Assembly (NCBI GenBank): GCA_035532535.1
Contig: DATKQT010000040.1
Span: forward strand, 1-64,000
Source: Palsa-739 sp035532535
Lineage (GTDB): Bacteria; Actinomycetota; Thermoleophilia; Gaiellales; Gaiellaceae
Length of the DNA: 64,000 bases
Reading direction: 5' to 3'
Shown: one piece after another, positions 17,678-25,915 of the stretch
Layout of the letters: each line of letters begins with the position of its first letter
Numbering within the stretch: the stretch's first letter is position 1
Translations under genes and position numbers: made by a program
The notes under the pieces: model-generated
The model's database searches: none
What the model was told of the DNA's origin: nothing
Seen by the model: only the letters and a program-made list of their open reading frames with translations

Positions 17678-19146
17678 CAGACGGCCTCGACGTCGTAGAG
17701 GGGCTGGTCGTGCACGCCCTCTTCGAACTCCGCAGCGCGGCGCGAGCTCGGGATGAGGCCTTGCGGGCGGAAGAGCATGACCACGACGATGATCACGCCG
17801 TAGATCCCGAACTCGTATAGCGGCACGTCGAGCGTCTTGTGCCAGAGCGAGAAGTCCGAGCCGCCGGGACCAAAGTGCCCGTTGAGCCAGGCGCCGACGT
17901 TGTTCAGTCCCTCGAGGTCGAGATACTCGAGGAAGCATGCGCCGAAGATGACGCCCCAGATGTTGCCCATCCCGCCGAGAATGACCATGCAGAGGATGAA
18001 CACGGAGATGTTGAAGAAGAACTGGTCGGGGAACGCGCCGGAGTTGTACGCGGCGTAGTACGCGCCGGCGACGCCGCCGAAGAAGGCGCCTGTCGCATAC
18101 GCCCACGTCTTCGTCCGCATCAACGGAATACCCATCGCGGACGCGGCGACCTCGTCCTCACGGATCGCGATCCACGCGCGGCCGAGACGCGAGTCGCGCA
18201 GCCGCGAGCTGACGAAGACCGTGAGGAGGACAAGGATGAGCGCCGTCCAGAAGAACGCACGATCGGAGTTCGTCCCGAGCGTCAGGTAGTTCGCCGGGAG
18301 GCCGACGTGGTGGTGCAGCCAGTTCCCGAACCCGGGCGGGTCGATCGGCGTGATGCCGCCCGTACCATTCGTGAGGTTGAACCCGGTGCCGAACAGGTTG
18401 TCACCGTTGCGCGCGATCTGCGGCATGATCTCGCCGAATCCCAGCGTGACGATTGCGAGATAGTCGCCGCGCAGGCGTAGCGTCGGCAGGCCGATGAGCA
18501 CGCCGATGATCGCCGTCGCGATGCCCGCCATCAACAGCACGAGCCAGATCGAGAAGTGGAAGCCGGTGAGGCCCGGCGTCACACCGATCGCGCCGATGAA
18601 GAGGTTCTGGTGCGCAAACTGCGAGGACGCGAACCAACCGGCGGTGTACGACCCCATCGCGTAGAACGCGACATATCCGAGATCGAGGAGGCCCGCGTAA
18701 CCGACCACGAAGTTGAGACCGAGGGCCATCATCACGAAGACGGCCATCCCGACCATCGTGCTCATCTGCGGGAACGTCCCGAAGATCGGAAGCTGCGGAA
18801 GGCCCGGATTCACGGTGCCGTTCGAGCTCGCCCAGATGGGATAGGTCACGGCGATCGCGAGAACCGCCAACGGGATGATGAAACGGCCGACACGCCGGCC
18901 GCCGACTGTGACCCGGTCGTAGCGTGGGATGACGAGGAGCAGCACGACGGCGGCCATCGGGAGCGCGGACCACTTCCACACGCCGAGAAACCCGACGAGC
19001 AGCAACCCGATCGCGACCCAGGCGAACGTCTTCGTCGCGCGCCTGGTGAGGCGCGGCAGCCGTTGCCAGCGTGCACGGTCGAGCCCGCCGAGCCCGAGGA
19101 GCCTCCACCACAGAGCCGAGATTTCTGCGTTGGCGCGCCTGAGCAT
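17677..19146 (-). CDS. livM: Branched-chain amino acid ABC transporter, permease LivM
   Basis: The 489-residue permease has about ten hydrophobic helices. The N-terminal 110 residues are an extension longer than in enteric LivM (usually about 420). The family core includes ALGLNFVVGYAGLLDLGYVA, GLPTLRLRGDYLAIVTLGFG and AIREDEVAASAMGI, the cytoplasmic loop that contacts the ATPases. ATG 19144-19146 follows the livH stop by 2 nt. The C-terminal tail after FRPQGLIP is acidic. Confidence 0.93.
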   Translation of the reverse strand: MLRRANAEISALWWRLLGLGGLDRARWQRLPRLTRRATKTFAWVAIGLLLVGFLGVWKWSALPMAAVVLLLVIPRYDRVTVGGRRVGRFIIPLAVLAIAVTYPIWASSNGTVNPGLPQLPIFGTFPQMSTMVGMAVFVMMALGLNFVVGYAGLLDLGYVAFYAMGSYTAGWFASSQFAHQNLFIGAIGVTPGLTGFHFSIWLVLLMAGIATAIIGVLIGLPTLRLRGDYLAIVTLGFGEIMPQIARNGDNLFGTGFNLTNGTGGITPIDPPGFGNWLHHHVGLPANYLTLGTNSDRAFFWTALILVLLTVFVSSRLRDSRLGRAWIAIREDEVAASAMGIPLMRTKTWAYATGAFFGGVAGAYYAAYNSGAFPDQFFFNISVFILCMVILGGMGNIWGVIFGACFLEYLDLEGLNNVGAWLNGHFGPGGSDFSLWHKTLDVPLYEFGIYGVIIVVVMLFRPQGLIPSSRRAAEFEEGVHDQPLYDVEAV

Positions 19147-19148
19147 CG

Positions 19149-20210
19149 TCAGGTGCCTTCTGGTGTGCGTTCGCCGAGCAACCCTTCCGGCCGGAACACG
19201 AGCACGAGGATAAGGATCGAGAAGACGATCGACTCGGTCCAGTCGGAGCCGGGCGAGTGCCAGGTCAGCCCTTCGTTGAACGCCTGGATGAAGCCGATGA
19301 CGAGGGCGCCGAGAACGGCGCCGGGAAGGTTGCCGATCCCACCGAAGACGGCGGCGGTGAACGCGATCAGCCCGAGCTGGAAGCCGGTGTCGTATCGAAT
19401 CTGCCCGAAGTAGAGCGCGTAGACGAGGCCGCCCGCGCCTGCGAGGCCGCCGGCGAGGAGGAACGTGAACGAGATCGTCCGGTTCACGTCGATCCCCATC
19501 ATCGCGGCGGCGTCGCGGTCCTGTGCGGTCGCGCGCATCGCCTTGCCCTGCCGCGTCTTCTGCACGAGCCACACGAGCAGCAGGAGGACCGGCACGGTGA
19601 TCAGCACCACGATGAGCTTCTCCCACGTGTACGTGATGCCTGAGAACGAGAACACGGCACTGGTCGGAAGGACGCTCGGCACCGCGGTGTACCCGGGGCC
19701 TTTCCATGCGATGGCGATGTTCTCGAGGATGAACGACATCCCGATCGCGGTGATGAGCGGGGCGAGTCGCGGCGCTCCCCGCAACGGCCGGTAGGCGATG
19801 CGCTCGATCGTCGCGTTGAGGACGCCGCACGCGGCCATCGCGACGAGCAGCGAGCCGACGATGGCCACTACGAGCGTGCCGATCGACCCATGCGGCTTCA
19901 GGCCGAAAACCGAGACGATCATGGTTGCGGAGAACATCCCGCCGAGCATGAAGACGTCGCCGTGCGCGAAGTTGATGAGCTCGAGGATGCCGTAGACGAG
20001 CGTGTACCCGAGCGCGACGAGCGCGTAGACGGCGCCGTTCGTGAGACCGATGAACGCGATCGTCGTGAAGTACGCCGGCCCCTGAACGAAGTTGACGACG
20101 AGCCACGCGATCAGGATCCCGACGAGCAGGGTCGCGAAGAACGGCATCAGATACCGACTCAGGGAACGCCTGGTCCGGGGCCGGACTTCGCTATGGGCGT
20201 GCGTGGCCAT
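19149..20210 (-). CDS. livH: Branched-chain amino acid ABC transporter, permease LivH
   Basis: The 353 residues form about eight transmembrane segments. Typical LivH features are GLTNGAVYALVALGYTLVYG, INFAHGDVFMLGGM and the loop KAMRATAQDRDAAAMMGIDV. A basic cytoplasmic N-terminus (about 25 residues) precedes the first helix. The gene lies 64 nt downstream of livK, behind a strong hairpin that probably limits read-through from the abundant binding-protein message. Confidence 0.94.
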   Translation of the reverse strand: MATHAHSEVRPRTRRSLSRYLMPFFATLLVGILIAWLVVNFVQGPAYFTTIAFIGLTNGAVYALVALGYTLVYGILELINFAHGDVFMLGGMFSATMIVSVFGLKPHGSIGTLVVAIVGSLLVAMAACGVLNATIERIAYRPLRGAPRLAPLITAIGMSFILENIAIAWKGPGYTAVPSVLPTSAVFSFSGITYTWEKLIVVLITVPVLLLLVWLVQKTRQGKAMRATAQDRDAAAMMGIDVNRTISFTFLLAGGLAGAGGLVYALYFGQIRYDTGFQLGLIAFTAAVFGGIGNLPGAVLGALVIGFIQAFNEGLTWHSPGSDWTESIVFSILILVLVFRPEGLLGERTPEGT

Positions 20211-20219
20211 CGGAATGGG

Positions 20220-20252
20220 GACGCCGGGGGAGCCACAACCTCCCCCGGCGTC
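20220..20252 (-). terminator. Intercistronic GC hairpin between livK and livH
   Basis: Twelve bases (20220-20231, GACGCCGGGGGA) pair perfectly with 20241-20252 around a 9-nt loop. No U-tract follows in the minus direction. The position, directly after a binding-protein gene and before its permease, suggests an mRNA 3'-end stabiliser or partial attenuator that raises livK output over livHMGF. Confidence 0.65.
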
Positions 20253-20274
20253 GGTTCGAACGAGTGCTAGCCGC

Positions 20275-21555
20275 CTACTTCACAAGGCTCGCCGGTGGGA
20301 CGAGAGTCGTCACCGGGTTGAGTGCCTTGCCCTGCTGCTTGTAGATGGTGATCGAGGTGCCGCTGGTGTCACCCTGGGCGTTGATGGTGAAGTTGCCCAG
20401 GATGCCGTTCGTGACCGTGAGGCCGAAGAGGCTCTTCGACGTCGCCGAGCGCTGCCCGCCACCCTTGGCGATCGCGCCCAGCATGACGTCCATCGACTCG
20501 GCGCCGTAGGCCGCGTACGGATTCGGCGTCGTGCCGATCTGCTTGCCGAAGCTCTTCACGAACGTCGCACCGGCTCCTGTCAGCTTCGTGGGCGGCTGCC
20601 CCGCAACGCTGATGTACGCACCGTTGCCGACCGCGCCGTTCGCGTTCGGATCGCTGAAGCCGTCCGGCATCTGCAGCTTGATCGAAGGATCGACGGCCTT
20701 GATGTCCTGCATGAGCTTCGCGCCGTTGTTGCACACGATGCCACCCAGGAACACCGCCTGGGCTCCGGTCTTCTTGATCTGGGTGGCGAGAGCCTCGTAG
20801 CTCGACGCCTTCGCATCCCAGCCCTGGAAGCCGGTCACCTTCAGACCGAGCTTGATCGCCGCATTCTTGTACGTGAGCGCGACGCCGTACCCGTAGGTCT
20901 GCTTGTCGTTCAGCACATAGACCTTCTTCACGCCGAGCGACTTGGTGAACATCGCGTCCGCCGGGCCCTGGAACTGGTCGTTGGCCACGACGCGCGCGTA
21001 GTTGCGAACCCCGGTCGGGTAGTACTTCTGCGGCTCACCCGGAGTCGCTCCCGGACCGGTGGTGGTGATGCCCGGGCTCGTGTTCGCGGGGCTGACCATC
21101 GCCAGCGCGTCGCGGTTGAGCACCGGGATCTCGATCTTCGCGCACCCGGAGTTGAACGTTCCGAGCACGCCGATGACGGATCTGTTGTTCGCGTAGAGAT
21201 GCGCGTTCGTAGCGCACTTCGCCGTGTCCCAACCGCCCGTCTGCGCAGTCGAGTCGTCACACGACTGGTAGCCGATCTTGTACGAGCCCGCCTTCCAGCC
21301 CGCGTTCGCGAGCGCCCAGATCTCAGCGCGTGAGACCTGCACGGTCTGCTTGCGAATCGCACCCTGCAGCGGCAGGTCCGACGCGACGACGAAGTCCGGC
21401 GAACCGGACCCCTTGTAGACGACGGGGCCGCACGACGACGACGGCAGCGGTGTCACGCCGGCCGTCGCGCTGCGTGCAGTGCCCGTAGTTCCGGCGACGA
21501 CGACGGCAAGGGCTGCCGCAACGCCGAGCACCAACAGCGAAAGCTTCTTACTCAA
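20275..21555 (-). CDS. livK: Branched-chain amino acid ABC transporter, substrate-binding protein
   Basis: This is the exported receptor of the system. It has 426 residues, an N-terminal signal (KKLSLLVLGVAAALAVVVAG) and a type-I periplasmic-binding fold with FVVASDLPLQGAIRKQTVQV near the start and DKQTYGYGVALTYKNAAIKL in the hinge region. No lipobox cysteine follows the signal, so it may be released or held otherwise. I choose TTG 21553-21555 as start because GGAGGAGGG (21560-21568) is placed ideally in front of it. The ATG at 21570 would put that ribosome-binding site inside the gene. The ligand specificity within the leucine/amide family is not readable from sequence. Confidence 0.9.
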   Translation of the reverse strand: MSKKLSLLVLGVAAALAVVVAGTTGTARSATAGVTPLPSSSCGPVVYKGSGSPDFVVASDLPLQGAIRKQTVQVSRAEIWALANAGWKAGSYKIGYQSCDDSTAQTGGWDTAKCATNAHLYANNRSVIGVLGTFNSGCAKIEIPVLNRDALAMVSPANTSPGITTTGPGATPGEPQKYYPTGVRNYARVVANDQFQGPADAMFTKSLGVKKVYVLNDKQTYGYGVALTYKNAAIKLGLKVTGFQGWDAKASSYEALATQIKKTGAQAVFLGGIVCNNGAKLMQDIKAVDPSIKLQMPDGFSDPNANGAVGNGAYISVAGQPPTKLTGAGATFVKSFGKQIGTTPNPYAAYGAESMDVMLGAIAKGGGQRSATSKSLFGLTVTNGILGNFTINAQGDTSGTSITIYKQQGKALNPVTTLVPPASLVK

Positions 21556-21559
21556 CGCT

Positions 21560-21568
21560 CCCTCCTCC
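21560..21568 (-). promoter_or_regulatory. Ribosome-binding site that sets a TTG start for livK
   Basis: GGAGGAGGG on the minus strand, with the core GGAGG ending 8 nt before TTG 21555. This is the strongest Shine-Dalgarno sequence in the first third of the window and overrides the upstream ATG 21570. Confidence 0.75.
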
Positions 21569-21692
21569 ATTGTCCGACCCGATGTGTTCCAGCCGCGGGA
21601 AGAGCCTTATCCGCCCTCGGTCGTGCGTTGGGGGAGTATTTCGCGCCCTTGCCCGGGTTTCAAGCTTGGTCGGTCGCGTTTTCGGCAGGGCC

Positions 21693-21698
21693 TACAAT
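21693..21698 (+). promoter_or_regulatory. -10 box of tRNA-Leu
   Basis: TACAAT ends 11 nt before the first base of the tRNA, so the mature 5' end would lie a few bases after the start of transcription. The -35 region (around 21666-21675) is weak. Confidence 0.5.
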
Positions 21699-21709
21699 GC
21701 TGGACGCCC

Positions 21710-21793
21710 GCGGCGGTGGCGCAACTGGTCGACGCGATGGCCTCAAAAGCCATTGTCCTTCGGGACGTGTGGGTTCGAGTCCCACCCGCCGCA
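21710..21793 (+). tRNA. tRNA-Leu (anticodon CAA)
   Basis: The acceptor stem GCGGCGG (21710-21716) pairs perfectly with CCGCCGC (21786-21792), with A as discriminator base. The anticodon stem ATGGC/GCCAT holds the loop CTCAAAA, giving anticodon CAA. A long class II variable arm and the T-arm GTGGG-TTCGAGT-CCCAC follow. CCA is not encoded. It reads UUG codons, which are rare in a genome this GC-rich. Confidence 0.95.
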
Positions 21794-21847
21794 TCAAACC
21801 GTCGATTACAGACGCGGAGCCCGGTCCAAGCGGCTATGACTAGGGCC

Positions 21848-22879
21848 ATGGCGAAGACGGTCGGCATGCTCACCGGCGGGGGCGACTGTCCCGGCCTGAA
21901 CGCGGTCATTCGTGCCGTCGTCCGCAGCTCCGACGAGGCGGGCTGGGACGCCGTCGCCGTGCTCGAGGGCTGGCGCGGCCTCGTCGAGGGCCGCTTCCAG
22001 GACCTCGGCGTGCAGGAGGTGTCGGGAATCCTCCCGCGCGGGGGGACGATCATCGGCACGAGCCGTACGAACCCGTTCACGCTCGACGGCGGCGTCGAAA
22101 ATGTCCTCCAGAACTTCCGCGACCGCGAGTTGGATGCGCTCGTCGCGATCGGCGGCGAGGACACGCTCGGCGTGGCGTCGCGGCTCTTCACCGAGTACGG
22201 GCTCCCCGTCGTCGGGGTCCCCAAGACGATCGACAACGACCTCTCCGGCACCGACTACACGTTCGGCTTCGACACCGCGGTGACGATCGCGACCGAGGCG
22301 ATCGACCGGCTGCACACGACCGCCGAGTCGCACAACCGCGTCATGGTCGTCGAGGTGATGGGCCGCCACGCGGGCTGGATCGCCGTCATGAGCGGGATCG
22401 CCGGGGGCGCCGACGTGATCCTCATCCCCGAGCAACCGGTCGACTTCGACGAGGTCACGGAGTCGATCCGCAAGCGCCACGCGCGCGGGAAGAACTTCTC
22501 CATCGTCGTCATCTCCGAGGGGTGCGAGCTGCCGGGCCTGCAGGACAGCGGCGAGGTCGACCAGTTCGGCCACGTCGTCCTCGGCAACCGCGGCGTCGGC
22601 GAGGTGCTCGGCCGGGAGATCGAGCAGCGCACAGGGTTCGAGACGCGGGTGACGGTGCTCGGCCACGTGCAGCGCGGTGGCAGCCCGACGCCGCGCGACC
22701 GCGTGCTCGCCACCCGCTTCGGCTTGAAGGCGGCGGAACTGACGCGCGCGGGCGAGTTCGGGACGATGGCCGCGCTCCGCGGCGACGACATCGTCGCGGT
22801 ACCGCTCGCCGAGGCGACCGCGGAGCTGAAGACCGTGCCGCCGGCGTGGTACGCAGTGGCGCAAGCCTTCTTCGGGTAG
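21848..22879 (+). CDS. pfkA: 6-phosphofructokinase, predicted PPi-dependent
   Basis: The enzyme phosphorylates fructose 6-phosphate in glycolysis. The 343 residues begin KTVGMLTGGGDCPGLN and contain PKTIDNDLSGTDYTFGFDTA, EVMGRHAGWIA and GHVQRGGSPTPRDR, all family landmarks. The phosphoryl-donor positions read Asp (GGEDT, residue 105) and Lys (PKTIDND, residue 126). Asp plus Lys at these two positions marks PPi-dependent enzymes, whereas ATP-dependent ones have Gly at both. If so, the reaction is reversible and can also serve gluconeogenesis. ATG 21848 is preferred over ATG 21836 because it leaves the usual short N-terminus. Confidence 0.9.
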   Translation: MAKTVGMLTGGGDCPGLNAVIRAVVRSSDEAGWDAVAVLEGWRGLVEGRFQDLGVQEVSGILPRGGTIIGTSRTNPFTLDGGVENVLQNFRDRELDALVAIGGEDTLGVASRLFTEYGLPVVGVPKTIDNDLSGTDYTFGFDTAVTIATEAIDRLHTTAESHNRVMVVEVMGRHAGWIAVMSGIAGGADVILIPEQPVDFDEVTESIRKRHARGKNFSIVVISEGCELPGLQDSGEVDQFGHVVLGNRGVGEVLGREIEQRTGFETRVTVLGHVQRGGSPTPRDRVLATRFGLKAAELTRAGEFGTMAALRGDDIVAVPLAEATAELKTVPPAWYAVAQAFFG

Positions 22880-22890
22880 CAATACCCCGT

Positions 22891-23931
22891 GTGACCTGGG
22901 GACACGCGCACGAGGCGTTCTCGCAAGCGTGGCCTGCGTTCGCGCTCGTCGCCGGTCTGCTGCTCGTCGGCGCCGCCGCCGCGCGCGAAGGGCTCTTCTC
23001 CGAGCTCGGGGCCGTTGCGGCTCGGGCACCGGGCGGAGGACCGGCGCTTCTCGCCTCGTTGCTGCTCGTGACGGCGGCGGTCACCGCTGTTCTCAACCTC
23101 GACACGGCGGTTGTCTTTCTCACCCCAGTGCTCCTCCACGCGGCCCGGCATCGCGGCCTCGGCGAGGAGCCGTTTCTCTATGGAGCGGTGTTCATGGCGA
23201 ACTCCGCATCGCTGCTCCTTCCCGGCTCCAACCTCACGAACCTGATCGTGCTCGCAAACAACCACGTGCCGGGATCGACGTTCGCCGCGCGCCTGTGGCC
23301 GGCGTGGGTCGTCGCGGTGGCCGTGACGATCGTCTTCCTCGGCGTCGTCTTCAGGCGCCACCTGCGACCGACGCTCGCACCCGCGATCGAGCGTCCCCCG
23401 TTCCGGCCGCGCGCCGGCTCGTCGGCAGTTGCCGTCGCGGTCGTCCTCGTGCTCGTGCTGACACAGCCTGCGCTGCCCGTGCTCGCGGTCGGCGCAGCGA
23501 CCGTCCTCGCAGGCCGAGTCCCGCTGCGGGACTCGGTGCGCGCGGCGAACCCGCTGCTACTCGGCGGAGTCCTCGGCGTCGCCGTCCTCCTCGGGACACT
23601 GGCCCGTGCGATCCATGGCCTCGGTCATCTCGTTGCACACACGGGACGTTGGACGACCGCCTGGCTCGGCGTCGCAGCCGCCGTCCTCATCAACAACCTG
23701 CCCGCGGCCTCGGTCCTGTCTGCCCATCCACCCGCCCACCCGCGCGCGCTCCTCCTCGGCCTGGATCTCGGTCCGAACCTCGCTGTGTCGGGATCGCTCT
23801 CTGCCGTCCTCTGGCTCCAGGTTGCACGCGCAGCGGAGGCCAAGCCCTCCGTCGTTCGCTACAGCCTGCTCGGCCTCGCGCTCGTCCCGTTGTCACTGAC
23901 GCTCGCGCTGCTGGCGGCGACGCACTTCTAA
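22891..23931 (+). CDS. ArsB/NhaD-type anion or Na+/H+ permease
   Basis: The 346-residue membrane protein has about ten hydrophobic segments. The paired signature regions of the ion-transporter superfamily are visible: LNLDTAVVFLTPVLL with MANSASLLLPGSNLTNLIVL in the first half, and LINNLPAASVLSAHPPAH with LGLDLGPNLAVSGSLSAVLW in the second. This inverted-repeat pattern matches ArsB and related SLC13-type carriers. It is shorter than typical ArsB (about 430), and no ars genes are adjacent, so arsenite export is only one option. GTG 22891 follows pfkA by 11 nt. Confidence 0.75.
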   Translation: MTWGHAHEAFSQAWPAFALVAGLLLVGAAAAREGLFSELGAVAARAPGGGPALLASLLLVTAAVTAVLNLDTAVVFLTPVLLHAARHRGLGEEPFLYGAVFMANSASLLLPGSNLTNLIVLANNHVPGSTFAARLWPAWVVAVAVTIVFLGVVFRRHLRPTLAPAIERPPFRPRAGSSAVAVAVVLVLVLTQPALPVLAVGAATVLAGRVPLRDSVRAANPLLLGGVLGVAVLLGTLARAIHGLGHLVAHTGRWTTAWLGVAAAVLINNLPAASVLSAHPPAHPRALLLGLDLGPNLAVSGSLSAVLWLQVARAAEAKPSVVRYSLLGLALVPLSLTLALLAATHF

Positions 23932-23933
23932 GG

Positions 23934-25313
23934 TCACAGCTCGACGAGCGGGAGCGAGCGGTGCCGACGCGGGGGCACGAGGAAGTTCTGGCGGTGCGTC
24001 GTCGTGAGCACGGAGTTGAAGCCGGCCGCGCGGTTCCTTGGCTGGACCGGGAGCTTCTTCCCGTCTGGGAAGACGCCGTCCATTGCCAGCCGGTTCCGCT
24101 CGAAGTCGTCCCCGGACGGGTTGAAAACGACGAAATGCACGCCGGCGGCGGGCTGGTTGCTGAGGCCGTCGCCTTTCGGGTCGGCCGAGAACGCGAAGGG
24201 ATTGTCGAGCGTGTTGAAGTCCGCCCGCTGCGGAATCGCCGTTCCCTTCGGGTAGTGCGTGCCGTCCTCACCGATGGTGTCCTGCAGGAGACGAGACGTC
24301 GCCTGGATGGACGCGCTGTGGCCGAAGCGCCCCGTCTTGTGGAACTGGCGCACGAGCTCCGCCTCGGCTGAGACCGCGGCCGGTCCTTGCGGAACGGTCT
24401 GCATTCCCTGCCGGACGTTCGTCATGCCCGGCCGGAACGCCGTCAGCACGCGCTCGTCGAAGTCGAAGTTGAGATACCAGGCCTCGAGGTCCTCGCTGAT
24501 GTGCGAGAGGTGCATGTGCGTGCCGTTGCGGAAATAGCCGGACCGAAGATCGACGTACCCCAGCGTCTCGTGATTCGCGATCGTCCCCGGGCCGAGGCCC
24601 GCTTTCTGCGTCGACGTGAAACCGAGGAAGAGCTCGGACCCGTCGGGGATGAGATCCGCGCCGGGAACGCCTGCCGCGACGGCCATCTTCTTGGGCAAGC
24701 TCTGGCCGCCGCCGAAGCCGCCGCCCGCGAAGCCGCGCCGGATGCTCGTCACGGTGAGGAACGGCAAGTCGAAGATCTCGTTCCGCGCGACCTCGATGTG
24801 CTCCACGCGATCGCTGCGGAAAAGAACGGCGACGTCGTTGGCTTCGAGGATCGCGTTGGCGGGGTCGCTCGGGAATCGCCGCGTCGGCACCAGCACCGAC
24901 TTCTGCGCACGTCGGTCGTACGGAAGGTGCGCCTTCGCCTGCGTGGAGACGTACGTGTCGAAGTACGTCTGACTCCATGCGACTGTCACGCCGAGTCCGG
25001 CGGGCGTGAGCGCATACGTCGAGTCGATGCGCCGAAGAACGTCTTCGAGCTGCCGCTGCGCGCCGCGCAGGTCGGAGAGGTTGTCGAGGTTCGCGGTCAC
25101 GACCACGCTGTGCAGCGGCGGAACGACGACCTCGACACCCTCGCTCTGCGTGGTCGCGAGGTCGAGGAGATGCTGCTCCAGGGGCATGCCGGCGGGCTCG
25201 GCGAGCGGCCGTGCGGGCGCAGACCCGAGCCGGTCGACGAGCTCGTAGATTCCGCCGCCGGCGACGGCTGCGGCCGCCGCACCGCCGAGAAGGGTGCGCC
25301 GTGTGATCCGCAT
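23934..25313 (-). CDS. Tat-exported protein of unrecognised family (distant Dyp-peroxidase resemblance)
   Basis: The 459 residues start with a twin-arginine signal (MRITRRTLLGGAAAAAVAGG). The mature part has alternating beta and helical segments, a glycine-rich loop (FAGGGFGGGQSLPKK), a region GYFRNGTHMHLSHISEDLEA rich in histidines, and the end VPPRRHRSLPLVEL. The fold pattern and Tat export recall Dyp-type heme peroxidases, but the GxxDG motif expected of them is not found. I therefore do not name it. It is coupled to the upstream secreted-protein gene (TGATG), and the two are probably made together. Confidence 0.5.
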   Translation of the reverse strand: MRITRRTLLGGAAAAAVAGGGIYELVDRLGSAPARPLAEPAGMPLEQHLLDLATTQSEGVEVVVPPLHSVVVTANLDNLSDLRGAQRQLEDVLRRIDSTYALTPAGLGVTVAWSQTYFDTYVSTQAKAHLPYDRRAQKSVLVPTRRFPSDPANAILEANDVAVLFRSDRVEHIEVARNEIFDLPFLTVTSIRRGFAGGGFGGGQSLPKKMAVAAGVPGADLIPDGSELFLGFTSTQKAGLGPGTIANHETLGYVDLRSGYFRNGTHMHLSHISEDLEAWYLNFDFDERVLTAFRPGMTNVRQGMQTVPQGPAAVSAEAELVRQFHKTGRFGHSASIQATSRLLQDTIGEDGTHYPKGTAIPQRADFNTLDNPFAFSADPKGDGLSNQPAAGVHFVVFNPSGDDFERNRLAMDGVFPDGKKLPVQPRNRAAGFNSVLTTTHRQNFLVPPRRHRSLPLVEL

Positions 25314-25897
25314 CAACGGGCGGGCTGCACGAGCACGAGGCTGTTCAGCAGGTGCCGAAGATTCTGCTTCACCCGCGTGGCGCTGTCGTACGGGACGATC
25401 ACATGCTGACTGACGGTGTACATCGTCCCGCTGTGATGCCACAGGAACAGGACATGCCACTGATCGGCGCCCTGATTCACCTGGTACACGGTTGCCCGGA
25501 TTCCGTTCGCGGTCACGTGCCCGACCGGGTCCGCGAAGCACGGAACCGTCGCGTTACCGACCGGTCCCGGGCAGGTGGGGATCTTCGAGCGCCCCGGATA
25601 GCCGCGGAAGTTCACATGCACGTCGCCGCTCCCGAGGTCGCCGTGCTCGAGGAAGCTGACGAGGTAGCTGCGGTCCTTCCCGATCGAATAGATGTCTTGG
25701 TACTGGCCGCCGATCTGCGCGTCGAGCGGATTGGGCATCCACGTGGGGCAATAGACCGGTGCCCCGACCTTGTCAGCGAGCTTCTGCCATCCCCGCGCCC
25801 AGTTCGCCGGGCAGGCGGCCTTCGGCGCACCTACGGCGCCCTGCGCGAGAACGCCCAGCGCCAGCGCGACGAGACCCGCGGCCGCGGTCACCCTCAT
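25313..25897 (-). CDS. Secreted protein of unknown function, 194 aa
   Basis: A signal peptide (about residues 1-23, ending AQGAVGA) precedes a mature protein with four cysteines, at roughly 29, 50, 108 and 119. They lie in CPANWARGW, VYCPTW, PTCPGP and VPCFAD and could form two disulfides. No family is recognised. A leaderless start is likely: TACGCT (25905-25910) ends 7 nt before ATG 25897. The Tat-exported protein follows with a 1-nt overlap. The pair may act together outside the membrane. Confidence 0.55.
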   Translation of the reverse strand: MRVTAAAGLVALALGVLAQGAVGAPKAACPANWARGWQKLADKVGAPVYCPTWMPNPLDAQIGGQYQDIYSIGKDRSYLVSFLEHGDLGSGDVHVNFRGYPGRSKIPTCPGPVGNATVPCFADPVGHVTANGIRATVYQVNQGADQWHVLFLWHHSGTMYTVSQHVIVPYDSATRVKQNLRHLLNSLVLVQPAR

Positions 25898-25904
25898 GTG
25901 GAAC

Positions 25905-25910
25905 AGCGTA
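25905..25910 (-). promoter_or_regulatory. -10 box of the secreted-protein pair
   Basis: TACGCT on the minus strand, 7 nt before ATG 25897. Confidence 0.4.
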
Positions 25911-25915
25911 GCGCC

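Noticed and set aside
22891..23931. Naming the permease ArsB with an arsenic-resistance role
   Set aside because: No arsR, arsC or arsA neighbours and shorter than typical ArsB; family-level call only.
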